From positions 1-39,604 of the forward strand of contig DASCOS010000017.1 of the NCBI GenBank assembly GCA_036012125.1: a stretch of DNA of 39,604 bases, given 5' to 3'. How positions within the stretch are numbered: position 1 is the first letter of the stretch; the number at the start of each line of letters is the position of its first letter. The notes below the pieces were generated by a model that saw only the letters and a list, made by a program, of their open reading frames with translations, was not told the DNA's origin and did not search any database. Of this stretch, positions 1-8,801 are shown one piece after another. The position numbers were made by a program, and so were the translations under genes. Source of the stretch: Vicinamibacterales bacterium. Lineage in GTDB: Bacteria; Acidobacteriota; Vicinamibacteria; Vicinamibacterales; UBA823.

Positions 1-851
1 GGCCGGAACCGTTGGACCCGATTGTGGTGAACGGCCTGACAGAAGAGTTTGTCATCGACTACACACCGGAACTCAAACAGCAGGCGATGGAAATTCTGAG
101 CGATTATCGAATAGGTGGTCTTTATGTGCCGCCGCTTCCCGTTAACCACAACAATGATTTTATTAACAACGTTGGCTGCCAAGGTGGGGGTAACGTCATT
201 CCCCATCCTCCGGTCGGTGATCCCGATACCGGTATCATGTACGCGTCACACAGTCGTAACTGCAGGGCTCAAGGGTTCATGGAACCTACGAACGGCGTTG
301 ACTTTGACCGCACTGACTTTGCAATGCCGGGCCCAGGCGGTGCTACTCCCAACAGTACTCCTACCACGGGCACTACGGTGGCAGCATGGTTAATCGGAGG
401 AGGGGGTGGCCTGCCGACCATCGAAGGTCTGCGGCTTTTTAAGCCCATGAATAACCAGCTCTCCGCATTCCAGATGAACACCGGCGAGCGGCTCTGGTCG
501 TTGCCGGTTGGTGAGACCCCTGAGCGTATTCGCAACCATCCGCTTCTTGTAGACGTGGAGATATCTAATGCCGGTGGAGCTGGGTGGTCTATTCAGATGG
601 TCATGGGCGATCTTTTGGTCCAGACTAGGGCGCTCAGTCAGGGTGGTGTTCAATATGCTCCCGATGCTCCGTTGGAACTCCATGCGCGCGATAAATTCAC
701 CGGAGAGGTCCTTGGGAGTGTTGAGCTTCCGGCCCCGGGGCAGTATGGGATGATGACCTACATGCACCAAGATAAGCATTACATTGTGGTGCAGATTGGT
801 AGCATCCGAACAGACTTTCCTGGTTCGCTGGTGGCGTTGGCGCTGCCGTGA
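1..851 (+). CDS. PQQ-dependent dehydrogenase (quinoprotein), C-terminal part
   Basis: This is the 3' end of a gene that enters the window already open; the frame runs from base 3 to a TGA at 849-851 with no convincing start, so the N-terminus lies upstream. The roughly 280 visible residues match the C-terminal propeller blades of quinoprotein glucose/alcohol dehydrogenases. A GLYVPP segment is followed by a Gly/Pro-rich stretch, a GIMYASHSRNC segment, and blades reading AFQMNTGERLWSLP, GETPERIRNHP and LHARDKFTGEVLG. Such enzymes oxidise sugars or alcohols in the periplasm using PQQ and feed electrons to the respiratory chain. Substrate cannot be told from this fragment, and the signal peptide and most PQQ ligands are outside the window. 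An 89-aa gene follows after about 58 bp. Confidence 0.85.
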   Translation, partial: PEPLDPIVVNGLTEEFVIDYTPELKQQAMEILSDYRIGGLYVPPLPVNHNNDFINNVGCQGGGNVIPHPPVGDPDTGIMYASHSRNCRAQGFMEPTNGVDFDRTDFAMPGPGGATPNSTPTTGTTVAAWLIGGGGGLPTIEGLRLFKPMNNQLSAFQMNTGERLWSLPVGETPERIRNHPLLVDVEISNAGGAGWSIQMVMGDLLVQTRALSQGGVQYAPDAPLELHARDKFTGEVLGSVELPAPGQYGMMTYMHQDKHYIVVQIGSIRTDFPGSLVALALP

Positions 852-909
852 TTCGGTCCAGTCAGTCGAGGGAAGCTGCAGGTTGATTTTCGATCACTTG
901 AGAGTCTAG

Positions 910-1179
910 ATGAAGACTATCGTCAACAAGACCGGGCAACCATTGAAGGTCAGACTTTCTCAGGGACGGATCCTACGCTTGGGCCCAAGAAAGGAAGGAC
1001 AGATCGCCACGCACGATGTGGAGCGTGAGTCTGTGAGAACAATGGTAGAGGCTGGGGAGGTCGTGGTGTTTGATGACGTCTCTCCCGCCGGTTCCAGTTC
1101 TAGCAAGGGGCTAGGTGGAGTTTCGCGCTCGCAGGGGCGTGGCCGACGGTTCTTGGGTTCGACGCGTGGTGAACGGTAG
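910..1179 (+). CDS. Small hypothetical protein, 89 aa
   Basis: Function not recognised. The ATG at 910 opens a basic 89-residue protein with no signal peptide or membrane segment. Residues 1-58 look like a compact beta-rich unit (KTIVNKTGQPLKVRLSQG, then LRLGPRKEGQIATHDVE and a VRTMVEAGEVVVF strand). The last 30 residues are low complexity, rich in Ser, Gly and Arg, and probably disordered. I have a recollection of similar unannotated small proteins with an LRLGP.KEGQIA motif, but cannot name a family. It sits between the quinoprotein gene and typA, on the same strand, with 196 bp before typA. The folded N-terminal motif makes a real gene likely; the exact end is less certain because the tail has biased composition. 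Confidence 0.55.
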   Translation: MKTIVNKTGQPLKVRLSQGRILRLGPRKEGQIATHDVERESVRTMVEAGEVVVFDDVSPAGSSSSKGLGGVSRSQGRGRRFLGSTRGER

Positions 1180-1375
1180 TAAAAAATGGTGTTTATATCG
1201 TGTTCGAGCTACCGGTGATTCTGCGTTCTTTTTTCAATTAACGAGAATAGTCAGCGCGGTGCTTCTGGGGGTAGCTCGGTCCACCTCTACCTTCAGTAAG
1301 CGCTTATTCGCCAACGCCGTTCTGAAGTGCCGGTACCATCTTTGCTTTCGCTTCGTTGCGGTTTCGTGAACGATC

Positions 1376-3202
1376 ATGTTGTCTGTTGCTAAACCGAAAC
1401 GTCGCAACGTGGCTATCATTGCTCATGTCGACCATGGTAAGACGACACTTGTTGACGCCCTGCTTCATCAAAGTGGGGTATTTCGTACTAATGAGCAAGT
1501 TGCCGATCGTGCGTTGGATAACATCGATCTTGAGCGAGAACGTGGCATCACAATTATGGCGAAGAACACGGCGGTTCGCTATCAGGATGTGACGATCAAC
1601 ATTATCGATACCCCCGGCCATGCTGACTTTGGCGGGGAAGTAGAGCGCACGTTAACTATGGTCGACGGTGTTCTACTTTTGGTCGACGCGTCCGAAGGTC
1701 CTCTGCCACAGACCCGCTTTGTTTTGCGGAAGGCGCTTGAGCGTAAACTTGTTCCGATCGTTGTTATTAATAAAATCGATCGAAAGGACGCTAGGCCGGC
1801 TGAGGTTTTAAGTGAGATATACGATCTGTTCATCGATCTTGAAGCCAGCGACAAGCAAATCGATTTTTCTATTCTCTACACTAACTCAAAGGCTGGTACG
1901 GCGACCACTGATTTAGAGAAACCTGGAAAGACGCTACGACCGCTTTTTGAGGCCGTCATCGATTCTGTGCCAGCTCCTCCAGGGGACCCTCTTGCGCCCC
2001 TACAGCTCCTCGTTGCAAATCTCGATTCGAGCGACTATCTCGGGCGTATTGCCATCGGTCGCATCTTTAATGGCACCGTCAGATTAGGTGACCAGGTGGT
2101 AGTCGCGAAGCTTGATGGCAAAGTGGAAAAGACTCGAGTGACGAAGCTCTATGCCTTTGACGGGCTCCGACGTGTTGAGATCGAGCGGGGGACAGCTGGT
2201 GACATTGTCTGTCTCGCCGGAATCGATGATATTACGATCGGCGAGACGATTACTGACCCTGAGGCACAGACGCCGATTCCACCAATTCACATTGACGAGC
2301 CGACTGTCTCGATGATCTTCGGAGTGAATACGTCACCGATGTCAGGACGGGAAGGACAGCACGTCACGTCACGCAATCTCCGTGACCGACTAGATCGAGA
2401 ACTAATCGGTAATGTCTCGATCCGCGTGGAAGACACCGATTCGACTGATCGAGTCATGGTCATCGGCCGCGGGGAGCTTCAACTTTCTATTCTTATCGAG
2501 ATGATGCGGCGTGAGGGGTATGAATTAGAGGTCTCTCGGCCTGAAGTCGTGACCCGGAAGAAAGCCGGCCAGGTCGTAGAGCCGATCGAGGAACTGGTTA
2601 TTGATGTATCAGAGGAATTACACGGCGTTGTAATTGCACAACTCGGCACGCGTCGCGCGACCATGACAAAGATGGTAAACCATGGAAGTGGTCGTGTGCG
2701 ACTTGAATTCCGCGTGCCAACCCGTGGTTTAATTGGATTTCGATCTCAGTTTCTAACAGACACCCGAGGGACTGGCATCATGAATCACCTCTTCGCGGCT
2801 TGGGAGCCGTGGCGCGGGGCCATCAGTGCTCGCCCAACTGGAGTGCTTGTCGCGGATCGTGTTGGTAAGACCACCGCGTACGCGATGTACAATCTTCAGG
2901 AGCGTGGCGAACTATTTATCCGGCCTGGCACTGAGGTCTATGAAGGGATGGTCGTCGGTGAAAATGCACGTCCAGCAGACCTTGACGTTAACGTTACCAA
3001 GGAGAAGAAGCTCACCAACATGCGGAAGTCAACGGCGGAGGAGGCCATACGCCTTGTATCGACAAGAAGATTGAACCTTGAGCAGGCGATCGAATTTATT
3101 AACGAGGATGAGCTAGTTGAGATCACTCCTGAAAGTATTCGGATACGGAAACGAATCCTGTCAGCGTCCGATCGGCGAACTAGGGAAGAGCAGCACGAAT
3201 GA
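1376..3202 (+). CDS. typA: Ribosome-associated GTPase TypA/BipA
   Basis: A translational GTPase of the EF-G/LepA superfamily that binds the 70S ribosome and helps 50S assembly and growth under stress or cold. All G motifs are present: G1 AHVDHGKT at residues 16-23, ERGITI at about 55-60, DTPGH at 78-82 and NKID at 132-135. The rest shows the TypA order of beta-barrel domain II, EF-G-like domain III ([12 protein letters not shown]), domain V ([12 protein letters not shown]) and the TypA-specific C-terminal domain ending near RRTREEQHE. At 608 aa it has the full family length. The ATG at 1376 gives the usual short basic lead ([10 protein letters not shown]) before G1. It stands alone; 196 bp upstream show no gene, and the next gene is convergent. 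Confidence 0.97.
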   Translation: MLSVAKPKRRNVAIIAHVDHGKTTLVDALLHQSGVFRTNEQVADRALDNIDLERERGITIMAKNTAVRYQDVTINIIDTPGHADFGGEVERTLTMVDGVLLLVDASEGPLPQTRFVLRKALERKLVPIVVINKIDRKDARPAEVLSEIYDLFIDLEASDKQIDFSILYTNSKAGTATTDLEKPGKTLRPLFEAVIDSVPAPPGDPLAPLQLLVANLDSSDYLGRIAIGRIFNGTVRLGDQVVVAKLDGKVEKTRVTKLYAFDGLRRVEIERGTAGDIVCLAGIDDITIGETITDPEAQTPIPPIHIDEPTVSMIFGVNTSPMSGREGQHVTSRNLRDRLDRELIGNVSIRVEDTDSTDRVMVIGRGELQLSILIEMMRREGYELEVSRPEVVTRKKAGQVVEPIEELVIDVSEELHGVVIAQLGTRRATMTKMVNHGSGRVRLEFRVPTRGLIGFRSQFLTDTRGTGIMNHLFAAWEPWRGAISARPTGVLVADRVGKTTAYAMYNLQERGELFIRPGTEVYEGMVVGENARPADLDVNVTKEKKLTNMRKSTAEEAIRLVSTRRLNLEQAIEFINEDELVEITPESIRIRKRILSASDRRTREEQHE

Positions 3203-3250
3203 CTGCACCTTTTGCTGTAAACAGTCTCGAACCTTAAACAGAAAGCGTCT

Positions 3251-4537
3251 TTACCCTTGATTCTCAGCTGAGAGTAACCACGCGGCGCCCTTATCGAACG
3301 GCACGTCTTTTTTTAGCAGGAGGGAAGCAGACCGGACGTTGTAGTACGCGCCGTGGAGGGAAGCCTTCGGCTCCAGTCCATTTTGTAGGTCTTTGGCCAT
3401 ATCGAGAAGTAATTGCCGGTAGGCGATGATGGCTTTGTCGGAGGTGCCGAGCATTTCCTGGCTCCGGTCCGCAATTGGTCCCATGCTTTCTTGGACGGCA
3501 ACGTCTTGATTAGGAATGCCCTTAATGCCCGTGAAGTTAACGTTTTTCTGCATGTCACGGTCAAGCCCGTAATCGTTTTCCTTGTTCCAGACAGGCCGAT
3601 AACTGTCGTCGATTGGACCCCATAAGCCGGTGCGAGGGTGGAAGAGAGCTTGCTCTTTCTCGGTAAAGTCCCGGTGCGGATGGCAATTGAAGGACCAAGT
3701 CCAGGTGTTTTCGTCATCAATGGGTACAAACGCATGTCCAGAATAAGTGTTTTGGCTGGAGTCGTTCGTGTTCTCTCTCATAATCGGTGGGATTATTGTC
3801 CAGAATGGAACAAGAAACTGTGTGATTCGCCAGTAGAACGATTCCTCCGTGGCATTCCGGCTGGCGCCGATTAAGAGGCCGTAGTCGGTGTCCTTGACAG
3901 TAAAAACCGGTGAACGGTCCCTTGAGGTATAGCCTTTATGGCCGGTTGTAGCCTTCGCGGCGGGAGTGAGATCTTCCAGATTTCGGTGGAGAAACGAAAT
4001 ATGGCTTGAATCAATGCCACCTTCGACCGCCTGAGCCCAGTTGCATTGTTGGGAGCGTTTGGTGATTTCACAACGAGATTTTGGTAGGCGGGCCCACTCA
4101 AAATCTGGTAGCTCTGGCTTGAGTTGATCTGGACCCAGGTAGACCCACACGACACCGCCCCGTGTCGCTGTCGGATAGGCTGCCGTCCTCGCCTTCTCCT
4201 TAAAACCCGGTTGTTCGGAAGGCATGTCGACACACTGGCCGGTAACGTCGAACTTCCAGCCGTGATAGACGCAGCGGAGCCCACATTCCTCGTTGCGACC
4301 GAAATACAGATGGGCGCGACGATGCGGACAGTAGGCATCCAGTATTCCGAGTTTTCCCTCGGTATCGCGGAAGGCCACGAGGTCTTGTCCCAGGAGACGC
4401 AACCGAACGGGCGCTCCGTCGTTCTCGCGAACTTCCTCTTCCGTGAGTGCCGGTATCCAGAACCGTCGTAAGAGTTCGCCCATGGCGGCGCCTGGCCCCA
4501 CACGTGTAAGGAGTTTGTTGTCTTCTGGTTTCAACAT
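3251..4537 (-). CDS. Rieske [2Fe-2S] aromatic ring-hydroxylating oxygenase, alpha subunit (phthalate 4,5-dioxygenase-like)
   Basis: A 428-residue Rieske non-haem iron oxygenase of the OphA2/phthalate 4,5-dioxygenase type. The N-terminal Rieske domain has the cluster ligands C70-P-H72-R and C89-V-Y-H92-G-W. The catalytic domain carries a GGIDSSHISFLHR segment whose spaced histidines are the expected mononuclear iron ligands. The start LKPEDNKLLTRVGPGAAMGELLRR is typical for this subgroup, so the ATG at 4537 is well placed. Family members hydroxylate or demethylate aromatic acids in the cytoplasm, taking electrons from a ferredoxin-type reductase. No reductase or small subunit gene lies next to it, so a partner must be encoded elsewhere. 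The downstream neighbour typA is convergent, and mtfA upstream is 220 bp away on the same strand. Substrate is unknown. Confidence 0.9.
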   Translation of the reverse strand: MLKPEDNKLLTRVGPGAAMGELLRRFWIPALTEEEVRENDGAPVRLRLLGQDLVAFRDTEGKLGILDAYCPHRRAHLYFGRNEECGLRCVYHGWKFDVTGQCVDMPSEQPGFKEKARTAAYPTATRGGVVWVYLGPDQLKPELPDFEWARLPKSRCEITKRSQQCNWAQAVEGGIDSSHISFLHRNLEDLTPAAKATTGHKGYTSRDRSPVFTVKDTDYGLLIGASRNATEESFYWRITQFLVPFWTIIPPIMRENTNDSSQNTYSGHAFVPIDDENTWTWSFNCHPHRDFTEKEQALFHPRTGLWGPIDDSYRPVWNKENDYGLDRDMQKNVNFTGIKGIPNQDVAVQESMGPIADRSQEMLGTSDKAIIAYRQLLLDMAKDLQNGLEPKASLHGAYYNVRSASLLLKKDVPFDKGAAWLLSAENQG

Positions 4538-4757
4538 TAGTTTTTCCTGCCTTAATGTCTAGGGTAAGGGTATGTGGAGTAGAGGGGAGAAGCGGACAAG
4601 GCAACCGTGTTCAACACCCCTTTATCTCCCAATGCCTATTACAGGCCATAACTCTCCTGCGGGGGCTAAGTTAACGGACGAAGTTCGTATCTATATTACC
4701 GCCACGAGACACGGACGAAAACATGGAACAAGCTTAGCCAACTAATAGGCAGCAGAT

Positions 4758-5822
4758 TCATTGCAGACAGCATTTCTTGAACTTACGCCCGCTTCCGCAT
4801 GGACAAGGCGAGTTTCTGCCCAACCGTGGTCGACCTCGCAGTAATTCTCGCCGCAATGCACCAGCACGGGTGCGGAGGTTCTGGTTAAACACACGCTCGA
4901 GCGCCCTGTAGAGGGCTGGGTGTTTACGTAACATCACGCCTGGACGCTCAAAAAAGTACTCGGCTGTCACGGCCAAAAACTCCGCTTCGTTCGTGAGTGC
5001 GTAACGGTCGATATCGGATTTTCCAGCCTCGATTTCGACCATCTTGCGTCGCATCAGATCAATCCAGGGCTCGATTGCCTGCCGATCAAGTCCAACAGAT
5101 GGCACGCCATCGATCACCCCATCCGTTTTGTCAACCAGATGCGCAAACTCATGGATACCCACATTGCGTTTATCGGTCATGTTCCTAAAGCCATTGATAA
5201 GATCTGGTTTAGACAGGATCATGAGGCGATTCAGGCTTCCCGTGCCAATCATACCTAGAGTGTTGTGATCTTTACTGTCACCGATCTCAAACTCGCGGTT
5301 GAAGCGGGTCGGGTATATCAACACCTCGTCGATTTGGTCCCACTCCCAATCGGGGAAACCGAAGATTGGGATGATCGCGCTGGCGGCAGCCAGTACCCGT
5401 GTTGTTGTGTCAACTTCCACTCTGATGCCGGTGATCCGTTTTTCTCCTAGGAACACCTGGAGATGACGACGGAACCGCCGACGTTGCTCTGGATCGAGGA
5501 CCCTGAAGAAGATCACCTCTTGCTGTAAAACGGTTTCCCACGCTGGTGGAAATGTTTCGCAGAGGATGGTGTGACGGCGTCGGATCTTGCCCGTCTGCCA
5601 GAGATACATTCCGAACGCTGGGACCAGTGCTAGAACCAGCGCGGTGTCGGCTAGTTGCCAAGTGCGGGTCGCCACGAGTACAACCAGTGCGGACACAATA
5701 AGCGTCAACGCCGCCAAGACAAGTGCCCAGGCGCGAGTCCGTCGTTTCCAGGCAGTGAATGTCTTGGTGGGACTAGACTGCTCGTCAGTGTCAGCAGACG
5801 ATGCCAAGCGAAGATTGTTCAT
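4758..5822 (-). CDS. mtfA: MtfA-like zinc metallopeptidase (M90) with membrane anchor and C-terminal SEC-C motif
   Basis: The core (about residues 85-325) matches the M90/MtfA family, related to anthrax-lethal-factor-like zinc proteases. It has HEFAH at 224-228 followed by LVDKTDG, and a downstream EAEFLAVTAEYFFERP segment expected to supply the third zinc ligand. Two additions are notable. Residues about 31-51 and 57-75 are hydrophobic and look like two membrane helices, placing the enzyme at the inner membrane. The C-terminus has a SEC-C zinc-binding motif with C340, C342, C351 and C352. E. coli MtfA is a shorter cytosolic protein that binds the glucose repressor Mlc; no Mlc or PTS gene is seen here, so that role should not be transferred. 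The 8-mer AGACGATG occurs three times around its start (5796-5880). Confidence 0.88.
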   Translation of the reverse strand: MNNLRLASSADTDEQSSPTKTFTAWKRRTRAWALVLAALTLIVSALVVLVATRTWQLADTALVLALVPAFGMYLWQTGKIRRRHTILCETFPPAWETVLQQEVIFFRVLDPEQRRRFRRHLQVFLGEKRITGIRVEVDTTTRVLAAASAIIPIFGFPDWEWDQIDEVLIYPTRFNREFEIGDSKDHNTLGMIGTGSLNRLMILSKPDLINGFRNMTDKRNVGIHEFAHLVDKTDGVIDGVPSVGLDRQAIEPWIDLMRRKMVEIEAGKSDIDRYALTNEAEFLAVTAEYFFERPGVMLRKHPALYRALERVFNQNLRTRAGALRRELLRGRPRLGRNSPCPCGSGRKFKKCCLQ

Positions 5823-6133
5823 CGTTGAGTTACGTGCTCCTATTTGGCCGAGACGATGAACATGTTAGCGTCCATCGTCTTAGCAGTATCCAGAATTCTA
5901 ATCTTTTTCTGTACGGTTTCATCCGGCTGTAAACATGCGCAAAGACTTCATGTCTGAAGCGCCACATGACATACTTGCTCTCCTCCAAGGAATGGTCTCG
6001 TTCGGGTGACTGATGGAGAACACGACATGTCCGATCGCTCTCAGCAGATATTTCGGGATTTGCCGGAAATAACCGAGGCTACTGACACATTGGGGCGAAG
6101 CCGGCTGGGTAGAATGACGTGATATCAGGACCT
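5823..6133. other. Divergent intergenic region between mtfA and the Gfo/Idh gene
   Basis: About 310 bp between divergently read genes must hold promoters in both directions. Apart from the AGACGATG inverted repeat at 5851-5880 I see a short hairpin (CTTCA-TGTC-TGAAG) near 5948 and no convincing sigma70 pair. No open frame with a start and coding-like composition was found. Confidence 0.4.
5851..5880. repeat. Perfect inverted repeat upstream of mtfA (8-bp arms, 14-bp spacer)
   Basis: Arms AGACGATG (5851-5858) and CATCGTCT (5873-5880) are perfect reverse complements. The spacer begins with the palindrome AACATGTT (5859-5866). A third copy of AGACGATG lies at 5796-5803, inside the first codons of mtfA. 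The element is 29-58 bp upstream of the mtfA start on the minus strand, a plausible operator position. There is no T-run, so it is not a typical terminator. Confidence 0.45.
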
Positions 6134-7129
6134 ATGCATATTGCGTTCCTCGGTTGCGGCTTAATAACAGGGGTTCACAGTCGTCATTTGAAGGCTCTGA
6201 GAGATGACTTCCTGTTGAGTTACGCCAGTCGTACTGCCTCAAAATCAGAAGCTTATTGTCGGCGTTACTTTGGCGCAGGAAGCTACGATAGCTACAGCAA
6301 GGCCATTGAGGATCCTTCGGTTGATGCGGTGATCATTGCTGTACCACCATGTTTTCATTTAGAGCTCACCCTCGAAGCACTGTCAGCTGGTAAACATGTA
6401 CTAGTCGAGAAACCGGCCTACCTGCGGATAAAGGACTATCTCGAGGTTGTGGCCGCACGCGACCGGGCAGGATGTGTGGTAGTGGTAGGTGAGAACGACC
6501 ACTATAAGCCGTTAGCAGTCTGTCTGAGGCGATTGTTACGGGAGGGTGTAATTGGCGAGATGGTCTTTGCGAACTTTACGACTCTCGCTAAGCGTTTAAA
6601 GACTGCCGATGATTGGCGAAATGATGTTACGGTCGCTGGTGGTGATGCCTTCTTTGAGGAAGGGATTCACTGGTTACACCTAGCTAACAGTCTCGGTCCC
6701 ATGATTACTGAAGCACGGGGATATCAACCCACTGCCTCACAAGCCGGCATCGATAAACGCGACAAGAGTATGATGGTTGCTTTCCGGTACGACAATGGAG
6801 CTGTAGGCGCGCTTTTTTATTCGCGTGAGATCCCATCGTTGTTTCGAGGTTTGCGAGTGTCGAAGTTGTTTGGACGTTCCGGGATTATCTCGTTCGAATC
6901 CAATGGTGTTGCAGTGTTGGTGAGAGGCACTGGAGTGCCGAGGCTGGTTCTACCAGGATTCGAAGACATTCGTGGCTATCGGGCAATGTATCGAGACTTC
7001 CTTGGGGCGGTCCGTAATAACCGCACGCCTGAAATGAGTCTTGAAACAGCAATTGCTGACCAGCGACTCATGGATCAGGTCTACGCCACGACTGGGCTGT
7101 CTGGCAGTGTAGTTAGTGCGACACCGTAG
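6134..7129 (+). CDS. Gfo/Idh/MocA family NAD(P)-dependent oxidoreductase
   Basis: A 331-residue Rossmann-fold oxidoreductase. The N-terminal dinucleotide motif GCGLITGVHSRHL (about residues 7-19) and the EKP motif at 92-94 (VEKPAYL) are diagnostic of the Gfo/Idh/MocA family. The catalytic-region motif reads GGDAFFEEGIHWLHL, a variant of the family's G-x-D-x-G-x-H pattern. Such enzymes oxidise or reduce sugars, inositols or related polyols with NAD(P). I chose the ATG at 6134 because the first beta strand begins there; a GTG at 6119 would add five residues. The GMC oxidoreductase starts only 15 bp downstream, so the two are probably co-transcribed and may act on the same sugar-like substrate. 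The substrate is not predictable. Confidence 0.9.
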   Translation: MHIAFLGCGLITGVHSRHLKALRDDFLLSYASRTASKSEAYCRRYFGAGSYDSYSKAIEDPSVDAVIIAVPPCFHLELTLEALSAGKHVLVEKPAYLRIKDYLEVVAARDRAGCVVVVGENDHYKPLAVCLRRLLREGVIGEMVFANFTTLAKRLKTADDWRNDVTVAGGDAFFEEGIHWLHLANSLGPMITEARGYQPTASQAGIDKRDKSMMVAFRYDNGAVGALFYSREIPSLFRGLRVSKLFGRSGIISFESNGVAVLVRGTGVPRLVLPGFEDIRGYRAMYRDFLGAVRNNRTPEMSLETAIADQRLMDQVYATTGLSGSVVSATP

Positions 7130-7144
7130 CTGTTATTTCTACAG

Positions 7145-8689
7145 ATGCCAACCTGGCGTTACGACATCATCATTATCGGTAGTGGTGCAGGAGGGGGAAC
7201 TTTGGCGCATGCTCTCGCCGACACCTCGGCGGAGATACTCATCCTTGAGCGCGGTGATTTCATACCGCAAGAGGACGAAAACTGGAGTCCCAAAGCGGTT
7301 TGGAAGGACCTGCGTTACCGGACCAAAGACACTTGGCTTGATAGTTCTGGCAAGGCGTTTTTACCGTACACTCATTACTGTGTTGGAGGTAACACGAAGT
7401 TTTGGGGAAGTGTGCTCTATCGGTTACGCCGAGAGGATTTTGGAGAGATCGAGCAAGCAGATGGAGTGTCACCAGCTTGGCCGATCGACTACCAGACGTT
7501 GGAGCCGTATTACGAACGAGCCGAGAAGCTGTATCAGGTTCGTGGTGAGAATGGTATGGACCCAACTGAGGCTACGAGGGGGCCGTTTCCGCACCCGGCA
7601 GTTCCACACGATGAGGGAATGGTCAAGTGTGTGACCCAGCTTCGGCAGCAAGGGCTCCATCCGTCGTCACTGCCACTTGGACTACGCAGTCCTGGATCCC
7701 AGAATGGGTGCATCTTGTGCAACACCTGCAACTCGTTTCCTTGTCTTCGTCATGCAAAGTGCGAGGCTGAAGTCTGCTGTGTACAGCCTGCACTTGAACA
7801 GCCAAACGTTACGTTGTGGACAGATGCTCATGCTCAGCGTCTGCTAATGGAACCATCAGGGTCTCGAGTTGAAGCGGTTGAGGTGAGGTGCCAGGGTGAA
7901 ACACGGCGCGTGGAGGCTCCGCTCGTTCTAGTGTCCTGTGGCGCAGTGAACTCAGCGGCGCTCCTTTTACGGTCAGCCAACGATCGGCACCCCAATGGAC
8001 TGGGTAATTCGTCGGGACTAGTGGGTAGGCGGTACATGGCGCACCTAGCTACTATGATGCAAGGTTTTCATCCGTTTCGGATTAATCACACGATTTTTCA
8101 AAAGACAGTTGGGATTAATGATTTCTATCTGCATGGTCCGGAGGGCGGCTATCCGCTTGGGCAGATTCAGTCACAAGGCCGGACCCATGGAGTGATGGCT
8201 CAGACCGTGGTGCCGTGGATACCGCTCTGGGCCTATAACGCGTGGGTGGCGCGCGGGATTGATTGGTTAGCCATTTCAGAAGATTTACCAAAGCTAGAGA
8301 ATCGCGTCACGATCGAAACGAATGGGCAGATCCGCCTACATTACCAACCGAATAATGTGGGAACTCATAACCGGCTTGTTCGAGAGATGAAGAGGATACT
8401 TCGGCGGCTCGGATGCTGGTTTGTAATCGCCTACTCTCACAAGGAACAAAACACGACTCATCAGTGTGGGACTTTATGTTTTGGCATTGACCCGAGGAAA
8501 TCTGTTCTTAACCCGTACTGCCGGTCCCATGACATTGAAAATTTATTTATTGTTGATGCATCATTCTTTCCATCATCGGCTGCCGTCAATCCCGGCCTAA
8601 CCATTGTGGCGCAGGCACTAAGGGTGGCCGATCACATCAAGACGACGGTGCTGGGCTTGAGAATCGAGAAATCAACAGATGGGATGTAG
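7145..8689 (+). CDS. GMC-family FAD-dependent oxidoreductase with Cys-rich motif
   Basis: A 514-residue glucose-methanol-choline family flavoprotein. The FAD-binding motif GSGAGGG is at 12-18, with an acidic end to beta2 (LERGD, about 34-38). A second conserved stretch VGGNTKFWGSVLYR spans 80-93. The C-terminal domain carries the catalytic pair candidates H439 (THQCGT) and N482 (AAVNPGLT). Residues 189-212 form a cysteine cluster (C189, C192, C195, C200, C206, C211, C212) in the arrangement CxxCxxCxxxxC...AKCEAE. I recall this from a GMC branch that includes paromamine 6'-oxidase-like enzymes. No signal peptide is seen. It follows the Gfo/Idh gene by 15 bp, suggesting a two-step oxidation of an alcohol or sugar. 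Electron acceptor and substrate are unknown. Confidence 0.9.
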   Translation: MPTWRYDIIIIGSGAGGGTLAHALADTSAEILILERGDFIPQEDENWSPKAVWKDLRYRTKDTWLDSSGKAFLPYTHYCVGGNTKFWGSVLYRLRREDFGEIEQADGVSPAWPIDYQTLEPYYERAEKLYQVRGENGMDPTEATRGPFPHPAVPHDEGMVKCVTQLRQQGLHPSSLPLGLRSPGSQNGCILCNTCNSFPCLRHAKCEAEVCCVQPALEQPNVTLWTDAHAQRLLMEPSGSRVEAVEVRCQGETRRVEAPLVLVSCGAVNSAALLLRSANDRHPNGLGNSSGLVGRRYMAHLATMMQGFHPFRINHTIFQKTVGINDFYLHGPEGGYPLGQIQSQGRTHGVMAQTVVPWIPLWAYNAWVARGIDWLAISEDLPKLENRVTIETNGQIRLHYQPNNVGTHNRLVREMKRILRRLGCWFVIAYSHKEQNTTHQCGTLCFGIDPRKSVLNPYCRSHDIENLFIVDASFFPSSAAVNPGLTIVAQALRVADHIKTTVLGLRIEKSTDGM

Positions 8690-8752
8690 AAGTAAACGAG
8701 CAATCTGAGTTTGAGGTTGAATAGTGTCTCACTTCAGAAGCACTAACCGGTA

Positions 8753-8773
8753 ACTTAAGCTAACGTACTTAAG
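8753..8773. repeat. Paired ACTTAAG repeat upstream of the VOC gene
   Basis: ACTTAAG occurs at 8753-8759 and 8767-8773, two helical faces 14 bp apart; the CTTAAG core is itself palindromic. It lies about 30 bp before the VOC start. It could be an operator, but it is short and could be chance. Confidence 0.25.
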
Positions 8774-8801
8774 AGGCCTTTAGTCAACTAGGAGATGTGT
8801 C

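Noticed and set aside
269-779. Minus-strand open frames opposite the quinoprotein
   Set aside because: They are shadows of a gene with clear PQQ-propeller motifs and have biased, non-protein-like composition.
3871-4503. Open frame of 210 codons on the minus strand
   Set aside because: It lies wholly inside the Rieske oxygenase gene in another frame and has no domain signal; the Rieske frame has the cluster ligands.
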